From NCBI GenBank assembly GCA_033398695.1, contig CM065817.1:69428001-69492000 (forward strand): DNA of 64,000 nt, given 5' to 3'. The notes under the pieces are model-generated. The model did no database searches and was not told where the DNA came from. It saw only the letters and a list, made by a program, of their open reading frames with translations. The translations under genes and the position numbers were made by a program. Shown one piece after another: positions 44,331 to 55,720 of this stretch (positions are counted from its first letter, which is position 1; every line of letters begins with the position of its first letter). The stretch is from Orobanche coerulescens (Eukaryota > Streptophyta > Magnoliopsida > Lamiales > Orobanchaceae).

Positions 44331-47300
44331 CGTAACACCCCAAATCCTATCAAGGTTATTACAAGTGCCGTGGACCCCACGCCAGAGATCCACCAAAGTA
44401 ACTCCGACTAAAATACGTTAAATTAAACCACAAGGGAAAATCATAGTCCCTACCATGATATCCAACACAATATTCCGATAGGGAATTTCAACGACAAAAG
44501 TGGCCTACATGGCCAAAATGAAATACACAAAGATCCACGAACATCCTGTCGTAATACAACACGACAACAATCGACAAGACTGAGTACACTCCAACCGATC
44601 GACCAACAATGAACAACTCGGACTAGTATCGCCGAATGCCTCGCCGCCATCATCATGCCCCCGTGTCTCAACTCTCCTCGCAAGCACCTAAAACATGAAA
44701 ACATGTTCCGCCACTGGTCGGCCATCCAGATAATGAATATCAAATACATGTATAACATGATATGCATCCAAAGGCGTAATGAAACGGACAATGATAATAA
44801 TAATACGAGATGCTCACAAACCAATGTAAGAACCGAGCATTCGTGAAATACTATGCCCACGGCATACTATTAATAATTGCTCAACAAAGTTAGAACATAA
44901 GTGCCCAACGACGAATCATAATCACAGAGTACCACAATGAATTACACGACATGAACCAAACCAGAATCGAATTAATTATGAATCACAATGCCCGAAGGCT
45001 CCAATGAAATTACCAAGACAATCACAAAGGCCTTAAAGACACTCGGCCAAGCCGTCCAAATATCACAATCACATGAATTCAAACACCAAGTCAAGTATTG
45101 ATTAGGGCGAAGCCACGGCATGAAAACCGTATCACAATTAGGGCCAAGCCACGACATGAAAGCCGTATCACAATTAGGGCCGGGCCACGCATGAAAGCCG
45201 TATCACAATTAGGGGCGAAGCCACGGCATGAAAGCCGTATCACAATTAGGGGTCAAGCCACGGCATGAAAGCCGTATCACAATTAGGGCGGGCCACGCAC
45301 GAAGCCGTATCACAATGAATGATAGTGTGCCGCCTTGAGTCACCAACACGATAATAGTAACACACGGATAGACACCGCCCTGAAGGTCCCAAATTAACAC
45401 CTCGATTGCCTTAGAACGGCCAACCGACAACAATAATGCAATGGATGATTCAATACCTCGATTGCCTAAAACGGTCAATCGACAACAATGATACCATAAA
45501 TGATTGAACACTTGATTTGCCCAGAACGCCAATCGATAACAATGACACGATGAATGAGTGAATACCTCGATTGCCTTAGAAAGGTCAATCGATAACAATG
45601 ATTTAGTGAATGATTGAACATTTCGATTTTCTTGAGAACGGCAATTCGATAACAATGATATGAAGGATGCCCCGGCACCTTTAATCGATTACCAACGACG
45701 AAGGCGAGAAATGAATAAACCAATGCCTTTAATCGGCACATGCTTTTAATGACAATCCAAACAGAATAACAATGATCTCAACGATGTCTTTAATTGACAT
45801 CTATAATGACAACAATCGATACATCGATACCGCGAACCTGCCACCGACAATGACATTAATAATGAGTATCACAATGCCTTGAACCGCCATTAACGAACAA
45901 TGAAATATTTGGCATAATTGCCGAAAGGTATCGTATCGAACGATCTCTTAATATCAATGAATTCATGAAGAGACTAAGTCTCGGAATGATACAACACATT
46001 CATACACATATATGATAACATTAATCTCATTGACTAGTACAAGTATAAAACTTGCCTCAACCGAAGGCGATGGAATCCTCCACGAACAACGAACGGCGCC
46101 CTCCTAAACACAAGTACTCGAACTACCTTGAATGAAATACAATTCATTCAATAACACAATATCAATCGAAATCAACATAACGACCGAAAGAAACTCTTTG
46201 AGGCATTTAATCGAACACTAAATGTTCAAAGTTCCTCAAGACCCTAAAAATCATCAATCGGGTTGAACGAATCGAAAATATGGATATACAATCCATAGAA
46301 CATGATTAATAATGTTTACTAACATCAACCGATTCATCAAAATCGGATTAGAAACGAAATCAAGAACAATTCTCCAAAAAGTCAACTTGAAAGAAAATCA
46401 AGAAATATACCTTGATTCGACGAAATACTCGGATTAGATGATGATATAATCAACAAGGATCTTCCAAAATGCCTTGGAAATGATTAGAATCGCCAAGAAC
46501 TCGATTTCCCGAGCCTCCGTCGCGACGCCGAAAAAGGAAGAAAAATCGCGTTGAAATGAAATCGCCGAGCCAAAGCTATATATAGCCGGCAGGTTACTGG
46601 CCAGAATCGGCAGCCTTACGGCCGTAACTCGGACACCTTATGGCCGTACTCGGCAGCCTTACGGCCGTAATCGCATTCGCTCAAAAATCGCCAAAGACCA
46701 ATGGACACTTACTACCGTAACTCGCCCACCTTACGGCCAGAATCGCCTTCAAAATCCGCCCGGGCCAGACGGCCGTATTCGATCACGCTTACGGCCGTAA
46801 CTCGGACACCTTACGGCGTGAATCGCACCTTACGGCCAGAACTCGCCAAAGCAGCCCGCTCCGGCCGTGACTCGCCGTGGCCACTCCGACGGCTTGACGA
46901 CCCAAACCCGAACTCGAGTAAAATCGAAGATACGGTTACGAAGTACTCGCAAAGACGAATCCAAGCACTAAGAGAACACACGATTCCGACCATCCGAAGT
47001 GTCGGAATTCGACAACGAAATAATTACCCTGTGCTTGGGAAATTACAAAAATGGCCCAAAACGTCCGAAAATCACGATACGTGATCGAAACACCGAACCA
47101 AAGCTCGCAACATGAATAATAACATTAAATGAACTTATAGAAACTCAAACAACAGATTTGGACGAGATTCGCAAGAATCGAGCTCCATCTTGAAAAGTCG
47201 CTAAAAGCATGGAACTCAACAAAACGACACCGAAACGAACTCGGATGACAAAAAGTACAGAATTAATTATTCTCGAAATGACGAAACGGTCACGAGCGAA

Positions 47301-47358
47301 GTCGTCAAAACGGACTTCGCTAAAAAAATTACCGAAAAATCAAATTGCGGATATTACA
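44331..47358 (-). repeat. G3 LTR 2 (middle, shared)
   Basis: The 3028-bp LTR sits between the two interiors. Its end has CGTAACACCCC where LTR 1 has TGTAACACCCC. It has the same internal landmarks: 37-bp repeats at 45101-45315, TATA at 46577-46584 and palindromes at 46610-46870. Confidence 0.93.
46577..46875 (-). promoter_or_regulatory. TTACGGCCGTAA cluster and TATA box of G3 LTR 2
   Basis: The organisation matches LTR 1: CTATATATAGC lies immediately downstream, on minus, of a run of TTACGGCCGTAA sites, several decayed to TTACGGCCAGAA. Confidence 0.6.
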
Positions 47359-47709
47359 TACTACCCCCTTAAAAGAAGTTTCGTCCGAAACTTAAAACAA
47401 GTAGGAGAAGCAATATCCCGCCATGAAAAATCAACGAAATACACACGAACAAGAATGATCACAATGAATGATAATGAATCGAAATCTAACAAGGATCAAG
47501 AATGGCTCACCGGGTGAAATGATAACGTAATGAGTGATAGCTCAAATGAAATGATTGGAAACATAGTTTCCGTGAAGTGAATGATTAGTTTGATAATTAT
47601 AAGTCTCAACGTGATTGATATATGATGAATGAATTATTTGAATGAATGAACGACAAATGAAATGAATGATTATACTATTACTGAGCAAGAATTAACTTGT
47701 TCAAAACCG

Positions 47710-48922
47710 GTGATGAATGTCCTTACCTATGGCTCTCGAAGCTGGTAGACCCCTTGGATGAAGCACGAGCTGGAGTAACAAAGTCCCCGAGGCCCTTGAG
47801 CTCTCTCGAGATCTACCTAACTAGGACCCCCGCAATATTTCCGTAGGTGTCCTGTGTTCCCACACGTAAAATGCATAATAGCCGGCACCGTACACCGAGT
47901 ATTCACGTGCCCTGCCGAATCACGCTTAAAGCAAACAATCGAACTCGCTGCCCGAGAGGAGGATGCTTTCAGACGAAGACGATCGGAAAACGACCTTTTG
48001 ACGCCGTAGCCCGATGTCCCTCGTAACGAACCGGCATCCTAGTCCTCTCACCCGAAGAAGTCAAGGATGCTTCGAGTAAGCTCCTTGATCAAAAACTCGC
48101 TCCAAGAGCCTTCTCGATGAACTCGCTAAGTGAATTACAATTGTGATTTAACAACCGCATCCTCAATCATGGATTTAACCTCTTGCAAAAATACTTAATT
48201 TTATCCGCCTCAAGACGGATAATTGACGAAGCAAATCAAGTAGTCCCCAAACTTCTCAAGAATGACAATAACACCCTCGCCCTGACGGATTCGGGGTTCA
48301 AAACTTCGACAACTTGGCTTCACGAAGTGGAGCCGGATAATACCTCTCTAACATGAGAGTCTTGAACTCGCTCCAAATACAATCACGATCGAAGGGTTTC
48401 ACAGAAAGCCACCACGAATAAGCGCCTTACTCAAGTAATAAGCCGCTATCGCCACTTTACTCTCTTCCGACACCGAACCATGTCAAGAGTTTATCAAAAT
48501 GCTCGGGCCAATGAACAATATCACTGGTTCCGACGAACCCTCAAAAGTAGGTGGCATCGACGAGAGATATCGCCCACAATCTGATTCACTCCTCCAGTCT
48601 GTCCATGAAATGGCACTGCATCCTCAAGGCGTGGACCACGAACTATCGAGGTCTGCATGGTCTCCACTATCCGCGTCATCCGAGTCATCTGGGCCATCAT
48701 GCCCTGCATAAATATGAATGGATCAACCCGAACACCTTCCGAGTGAGATGCCTCTCGGGTACGACTCCCTGACAGTGAATGATTATCTGCTGATGAATGA
48801 GTAGCCTCGTTATTTGATGAATTAATGATATCCCTCGCGTTCGTGTGGGCATGCACACAAGATCCCGGTTTCTGGCCCGCACCGCGGCCTCTTCCCCTGC
48901 GTCCTCTGACAGCTCTATCCAT
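47710..48922 (-). pseudogene. G3 gag relic, copy B
   Basis: The minus frame from 48922 reads MDRAVRGRRGRGRGAGQKPG, a basic start common in Tekay-type Gag. It then has a FIFMQGMMAQMTRMTRI helix. After about 48520 the frame breaks, but weak capsid-like residues and a knuckle-like CGNPGHLRKYC remain near 47850-47885. It would have been the only protein encoded by G3. Confidence 0.7.
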
Positions 48923-49204
48923 ACTGAAGTAGGAAAGTCACATGATGATTATAGATTCCGCATGAATATCGCATTATGATTACATTACAGAGTGACAATA
49001 ATGAGCATACACGCCCTCGCACAATGAATGCATTAATGATTTAATGAAATGATCGTCGAAATTACGTCAGAGTATGATAAGATCGTATGAGACATCAAAT
49101 GAGGTAACATGATTGCCTGATGAAATTCCTGAAATGATTACCTTGAACAAGTTAACAAGGTTGAAAATTCGATCCTCAAGATCAACAACTGAACCGTGAG
49201 ATGG

Positions 49205-49850
49205 GCTGAACGATTAATGAATTAACTGAACAATGAGATTGACTGAGTGACGAGTGAATTAGCTAAACGATGAGATTAATTGAGTGATGAATGAATTAGC
49301 TGAACGATGAGGTTAATTGAGTGATGAACGGCTAATCGAGCCATGATATTGACTGAATGATGAATGAATTAACTGAGTGATGAATGAGTTAACTAAGTGA
49401 TGAATTAACTGACTAATGATATTGGCTGAGTGATGAATGAATTATCTGAGTGATGAATTAATTAACTGAATAATGAGATTGACTGAGTAATGAATGAATT
49501 GACGGAACAATGAGATTGACTGAGTGATTAATGAATTAATATGAACAATGAGATTGACTAAGTGATGAAGGAATTAACTGAGTGATGAATGAATTAATCG
49601 AGTGATGAATGAATTAACCGAGTGATGAATGATATTGACTGAGTGATGAAGGAATTAACTGACTGATGAATGAATTATCTGAGTGATGATATTGACTGAG
49701 TGAGGAATGAATTAACTGAGTGATAGATGAATTATCTGAGTGATGATATTGACTGAGTGAGGAATGAATTAACTGAGTGATAGATGAATTATCTGAGTGA
49801 TGATATTGACTGAGTGATGAATGAATTAACTGAGTGATGAGATCAAAATG
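49205..49850. repeat. Tandem repeat in G3 leader, copy B
   Basis: The counterpart of 43290-43940. Here many units read ACTGAGTGATGAATGAATTA, where copy A reads TCGAGTGATG or CCGAGTGATG. The consistent CTGA/CGA difference between copies is unusual. Confidence 0.9.
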
Positions 49851-50242
49851 ATGATTGAAAATTATTAACTGATAAATGAGTTGATCCTTAATGCTTACAC
49901 AAGTCACACGTGCTCCAAAACAATTAATCATGAATCAATCATAGCACTAATATCACATATAGGTTTCAGCAAAGCATGAACGATTAATGACATGATGGAT
50001 GTATGAACACAAAGAGAATCGAGTCCTTACACAGGTCATACGAAGCTTCGAGGTCTCGCGATACTAGTCTTCACTGACGACGACTCGATGAATGAATGAC
50101 TCGTGCGCCGCACTAATATTACGACTCACAAAACTCGATCGACTAGATTGTCATAACCTCGACAATCCCACTACTACCGCGTCGGTAGGACCACATAACT
50201 CACATCTCGTGGTATTTCACAACCCAACGCTCGATACCATTT

Positions 50243-53200
50243 CGTAACACCCCAAATCCTATCAAGTTATTACGGTCAGTGGACCCCACGCCAGAGATCC
50301 ACCAAGTAACTCCGACTAAAATACGTTAAATTAAACCACAAGGGAAAATCATAGTCCCTACCATGATATCCAACACAATATTCCGATAGGGAATTTCAAC
50401 GACAAAAGTGGCCTACATGGCCAAAATGAAATACACAAAGATCCACGAACATCTGTCGGTAATACAACACGACAACAATCGACAAGACCGGAGTACACTC
50501 CAACCGATCGACCAACAATGAACAACTCGGACTAGTATCGCTCGAATGCCTCGCCGCCATCATCATGCCCCCGTGTCTTAACTCTCTCCTCGCAAGCACC
50601 TAAAACATGAAAACATGTTCCGCCCCACTGGTCACCATCCGTATAATGAATATCAAATACATGTATAACATGATATGCATCCAAAGGCGTAATGAAACGG
50701 TACAATGATAATAATAATACGAGATGCTCACAAACCAATGTAAGAACCGAGCATTCGTGAAATACTATGCCCACGGCATACTATTAATAATTGTTCAACA
50801 AGTTAGAACATAAGTGCCCAACGACGAATCATAATCACAGTACCACAATGAATTACACGACATGAACCAAACCAGAATCGAATTAATTATGAATCACAAT
50901 GCCCGAAGGCTCCAATGAAATTACCAAGACAATCACAAAGGCCTTAAAGACACTCACCAAGTGTCAAATATCACAATCACATGAAGTCGAAACAGCCCGA
51001 AGCTGTTATTGATTAGGGCCGAAGCCACGGCATGAAAACCGTATCACAATTAGGGCCGAAGCCACGACATGAAAGCCGTATCACAATTAGGGCCGAAGCC
51101 ACGGCATGAAAGCCGTATCACAATTAGGGCCGAAGCCACGGCATGAAAGCCGTATCACAATTAGGGCCGAAGCCACGGCATGAAAGCCGTATCACAATTA
51201 GGGCCGGGCCACGCACGGCCGTATCACAATGAATGATAGTGTCCGCCTTGAGTCACCAACACGATAATAGTAACACACGGATAGACACCGTCCTTGAAGG
51301 TCCCAAATTAACACCTCGATTGCCTTAGAACGCCAACCGACAACAATAATGCAAATGATGATTCAATACCTCGATTGCCTAAAACGGTCAATCGACAACA
51401 ATGATACCATAAATGATTGAACACTTGATTTGCCCGAGAACGACCAATCGATAACAATGACACGATGAATGAGTGAATACCTCGATTGCCTTAGAAAGGT
51501 CAATCGATAACAATGATTTAGTGAATGATTGAACATTTCGATTTGCTTGAGAACGGCAATTCGATAACAATGATATGAAGGATGCCCCGGCACCTTTAAT
51601 CGGTTACCGATTTACGAAGGCGAGAAATGAATAAACCAATGCCTTTAATCGGCCCGCATGCTTTTAATGACAATCCAAACAGAATAACAATGATCTCAAC
51701 GATGTCTTTAATTGACATCTATAATGACAACAATCGATACATCGATACCGCGAACCGGCTACCGACAATGACATTAATAATGAGTATCACAATGCCTTGA
51801 ACCGCCATTAACGAACAATGAAATATTTGGCATAATTGCCGAAAGGTATCGTATCGAACGATCTCTTAATATCAATGAATTCATGAAGAGACTAAGTCTC
51901 GGAATGATACAACACATTCATACACATATATGATAACATTAATCTCATTGACTAGTACAAGTATAAAACTTGCCTCAACCGAAGGCGATGGAATCCTCCA
52001 CGAACAACGAACGCCGTCCTCCGGTAAACACAAGTACTGAACCACCTTGAATGAAATACAATTCATTCAATAACACAATATCAATCGAAATCAACATAAC
52101 GACCAAAGAAACTCTTTGAGGCATTTAATCGAACACTAAATGTTCAAAGTTCCTCAAGACCCTAAAAATCATCAATCGGGTTGAACGAATCGAAAATATG
52201 GATATACAATCCATAGAACATGATTAATAATGTTTACTAACATCAACCGATTCATCAAAATCGGATTAGAAACGAAATCAAGAACAATTCTCCAAAAAGT
52301 CAACTTGAAAGAAAATCAAGAAATATACCTTGATTCGACGAAATACTCGGATTAGATGATGATATAATCAACAAGGATCTTCCAAAATGCCTTGGAAATG
52401 ATTAGAATCGCCAAGAACTCGATTTCCCGAGCCTCCGTCGCGACGCCGAAAAGGAAGAAAAATCGCGTTGAAATGAAATCGCCGAGCCAAAGCTATATAG
52501 CCGGCAGGTTACTGGCCAGAATCGGCAGCCTTACGGCCGTAACTCGACACCTTACGTCCGTATTTCGGCAGCCTTACGGCCGTAATCGCATTCGCTGCAA
52601 AAATCGCCAAAGACCAAATGGACACTTACGGCCGTAACTCGCCCACCTTACGGCCAGAATCGGCCTTCACAAAATCCGCCCGGCCAGACGGCCGTATTCG
52701 ATCACGCTTACGGCCGTAACTCGACACCTTACGGCCAGAATCGCACCTTACGGCCGTAACTCGCCAAAGCTGTGCCTCGCTCCGGCCGTGACTCGGCCGT
52801 GGCCACTCCGACGGCCTGACGACCCAAACCCGAACTCGAGTAAAAATCGAAGATACGGTTACGAAGTACTCGCAAAGACGAATCCAAGCACTAAGAGAAC
52901 ACACGATTCCGACCATCCGAAGTGTCGGAATTCGACAACGGAAATAATTACCCCAGACTTTGGGAAATTACAAAAATGGCCCAAAACGTCCGAAAATCAC
53001 GATACGTGATCGAAACACCGAACCAAAGCTCGCAACATGAATAATAACATTAAATGAACTTAGAAACTCAAACAACAGCTTTGACGAGATTCGCAAGAAT
53101 CGAGCTCCAGTGCGGAAAAGTCGCTAAAAAGCATGGAACTCAACAAAACGACACGGAAACGAACTCGGATGACAAAAAGTACAGAATTAATTATTCTCGA

Positions 53201-53286
53201 AATGACGAAACGGTCACGAGCGAGTCGTCAAAACGGACTTCCGCCGAAAAAAAAATTACCGAAAAATCGAAATTGCGGATATTACA
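50243..53286 (-). repeat. G3 LTR 3 (outer, 5')
   Basis: The 3044-bp LTR has 37-bp units at 51012-51230, TATA-like CTATATAGC at 52493-52501 and palindromes at 52530-52800. It ends GGATATTACA at the ATTAC duplication. Confidence 0.93.
52493..52800 (-). promoter_or_regulatory. TTACGGCCGTAA cluster and TATA box of G3 LTR 3
   Basis: This is the 5' LTR promoter of the tandem element. At least five TTACGGCCGTAA sites are intact, and others read TTACGGCCAGAA. They lie upstream of CTATATAGC. Confidence 0.62.
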
Positions 53287-53291
53287 ATTAC

Positions 53292-53924
53292 GCCTCCACA
53301 GCGTACTAAAATGGGTCCGCAAAGACGATTAGGTATACATGTTGGCTATGAATCACCTAAAATTACCCGCTATTTGGAACCTTTGACAGGAGATCTATTT
53401 ACGAAAAGATTTGCAGATTGTCACTTTGATGAGACAAACTTCCCATCGTTAGGGGGAGAGAGGAATCGAACTATTCCAGTTGAACGCTAGGAAATTGTCT
53501 GGTGTGCTCCCTCTTCGCCTCATCAAGATCCCCCCATGGCTCATCCGAGCTGGAAGTGCAACGTATTCCCAGTCTTCAGAAAGTTGCGGATTTGATTCCC
53601 GACAGCTTTACTGATACTGCGAAAGTGACAAGATCTACCTTTCCCGCTCCAAATGTTCCTGCAAGATTAGATGTCCCAGTTATAGGGCAAGGTTCAGCCT
53701 CCCAAAGGAATGATGCCCCCGACATCGACCTTAGTGGTGGGACGGCTGCTTCGGCTGCTCTTATCCCTGCTCGAAAGAGGGGGAGGCCAGCGGGTGGAAA
53801 GGATACCGAACCTCGAAAGAGAAGAGGAACGGAGGCACAAAATTCTCTCATTACCGACACAGTGACTCCGTCACGTGAGATTATATCTGACTCCGGATAT
53901 GTCCTCGAATCAACAATGGAATAA
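53292..53924 (+). pseudogene. pol: Copia integrase tail and IN-RT linker
   Basis: After G3 the frame resumes with KMGPQRRLGIHVGYESPKI and LEPLTGDLFTKRFADCHFDE, the conserved segment after the integrase core of plant copia elements. A stop occurs near 53490. The frame 53502-53924 carries the variable linker with VTRSTFPAPNVPARLDVP and a basic RKRGRPAGGK segment. Confidence 0.85.
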
Positions 53925-55404
53925 TCGACGGACGTGTCGGAAACTTTGTTGATGTTAGAAAATAAAGAAATCTCGATGCAATGTACGAGTGAATACATAC
54001 TATTGGACAGGTCGTCCACGCTAGTCGATGATGCTTTTGCCTACTCCATCGCTCAAGAAATTATTGAAGACGACGATGATGAGCCGCGCTCGGTTGCTGA
54101 ATGTCAACGACGAGCCGATTGGCCGAAATGGAAAGATGCAATGCAAGCTGAACTAGACTCAAACGTGAGGTATTTGGCCGTATCGAGCCAGTACCCGTGG
54201 GCGTTAAACCAGTTGGACATAAGTGGGTCTTTGATCGTAAACGCAATGATAAGAATGAGGTCATGCATTATAAAGCGAGACTAGTTGCCCAAGGCTTCTA
54301 GCAGCGCCCTGGCATTGATTACGAGGAGATATATTCTCCCGTTATGGATATCATCACTTTCCGCTACTTAGTCAGTTTGGTAGTGTCCGAAAAACTGAAT
54401 ATGCAGCTTATGGATGTGGTTACAACGTATCTTTATGGGGATCTAGATACGGATATTTATATGAAAGTCCCCAAAGGGATTTCGTTGCCCAAATCAAGTA
54501 GTTCTAAGCCACGAAGCGCTTACGCTGTGAAACTACGTCGTTCACTGTATGGTTTGAAATAATTCGTAAGTATATGGTACAACCGCCTACGTGAATACTT
54601 GGTTGGGAAGGGATACAAGAACAGTGATATCTGCCCATGCATTTTTGTGAAAAGAACAGATACAGGATTCGTGATAGTAGTCATCTATATAGATGACATG
54701 AATGTTATCGGTACCATAGATGAGGTCAATGAAACAGGCCGCTACCTTAAATCCGAATTCGACATGAAAGACCTGGGGAGGACTCGATTCTGCTTGGGCT
54801 TAGAGTTTGAACATCGAGATGATGGTATACTCATTCATCAATCTGCCTATGTCCAGAAAATGCTCAGGCGATTTAGTATGGACAAGGCACATCCTCTTGC
54901 TACCTCCATGGTTGGTCGAAGTCTGGAAATGAACAAGGATCTGTTTTGTCCTAAAGAGGAGGATGAAGAGGTCCTTGGAGCAGAAACACCATATCTTAGC
55001 ACAATCGGTGCATTGTTGTATCTAGCTCAATGTACTCACCCAAACATCGTATTCTCTGTAAATTTGTTAGCGAGATTTAGCCCCGCTCCCACGATAAGGC
55101 ATTGGAATGGAGTAAAACACATCTTTCGATACTTGAAAGGCCCAAGTTATCTTGGATTGTTCTTTCCCTACGTAAGAGAGAGCGATATTCCGAAAGGAAT
55201 TGTTGAGGTTAAGGCGATGCATACCGACCGTCGATCTTCCTCTGATATTGCAGCTAAGCATGGCAGCTTGACTACCAGAAGTGCTAATGCAAGTAATCTT
55301 ACCCCCTATGCAGAGAACCTAATAATATGTTAGTTGGAGTTGCTGATGCCGGTTATATCTCTGAACCGCATAAAGGACGTTCTCAAACTGGTTATGTGTT
55401 CACC
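53925..55404 (+). pseudogene. pol: Copia reverse transcriptase and RNase H (truncated)
   Basis: RT begins near 54115 ([13 protein letters not shown]). A frameshift follows near 54165, and [10 protein letters not shown] is ended by an in-frame TAG at about 54299. The frame continues LMDVVTTYLYGDLDTDIYMK, then a TAA after SLYGLK near 54560, then the YIDD active site (VIYIDDMNVIG) and FDMKDLG. It continues to YLSTIGALLYLAQCTHPNI and the RNase H connection. RNase H opens with GVADAGYISEPHKGRSQTGY, after a frameshift near 55330, and is cut at 55404 by the CACTA transposon. Confidence 0.93.
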
Positions 55405-55720
55405 CACTAGTACAGTTTTCCCCTTTACTGACACTATTTTAGTGTCAGTAATTAATTTTACTGACACCTTGTAATAGTGTCAGTAATGCTAAAGCCAGAA
55501 AATACTGACACTAAAAATTAGTGTCAGTAATACAAGGTGTCAGAATACGACACTAAAATAGCGTCAAGATTTTTTTTTACCGACACTAAAATAGTGTCGC
55601 AATTAATTTTTTTACCGACACTAAACTTTAGTGTCGCATGTTCTGCTTTAGCATTACCGACACTATTATAAAGTGTCGAAAAAAATTACCGACACTATTT
55701 TAGTGTCGAGATATGCTCGA
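55405..55720. repeat. CACTA terminal inverted repeat and subterminal repeats
   Basis: After the CACTA end, the motif GACACTATTTTAGTGTC and variants are repeated about a dozen times in both orientations up to 55715. Many units are themselves palindromic. Such subterminal repeats are the usual binding sites of the small CACTA protein. An internal shift is visible: the first units read TACTGACAC, the later ones TACCGACAC. Confidence 0.85.

Larger units (their letters stand above)
47359..50242 (-). other. G3 interior B
   Basis: The 2884-bp interior has the same plan as interior A: PPT, gag relic, tandem-repeat leader (49205-49850) and primer-site region ending at LTR 3. There is no pol. Confidence 0.85.
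38413..53286 (-). mobile_element. Tandem three-LTR gypsy element 'G3'
   Basis: One 5-bp duplication ATTAC (38408-38412; 53287-53291) encloses LTR-interior-LTR-interior-LTR: LTRs at 38413-41459, 44331-47358 and 50243-53286, interiors at 41460-44330 and 47359-50242. All parts are minus-oriented. Both interiors carry only a gag relic, a repeat-rich leader, a PPT (CTTTTAAGGG...TAGTA) and a degenerate tRNA-Met-type primer site (ATGGTATCGAGCG). There is no pol. Terminal sequences place it with the T1/G1/G4 group. Unequal recombination between LTRs of two copies is the simplest origin. Confidence 0.93.
1907..55404 (+). mobile_element. Ty1/copia retrotransposon, host of the nested stack (3' end outside window)
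   Basis: This decayed copia element is the oldest visible layer. Pieces on the + strand in order are: LTR 1907-2146, primer site, leader (to 2590 and 6188-6960), gag 6961-8024, protease and first part of integrase 8874-9873, integrase 38112-38412, and integrase tail, RT and RNase H 53287-55404. The order PR-IN-RT-RNaseH defines copia. The intervening segments are later insertions, each bounded by a target duplication across which the copia reading resumes. RNase H is cut by a CACTA transposon at 55405, so the 3' LTR is not in view. Frameshifts and stops in gag, IN and RT make it non-functional. I did not assign a named copia lineage. Confidence 0.93.

Noticed and set aside
43704..49931. Repeated frames rich in IHSSLSQYHHSDN
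   Set aside because: They are translations of the 20-22-bp tandem repeat in the G3 leader, present identically in both interiors. The bias comes from the repeat, not a protein family.
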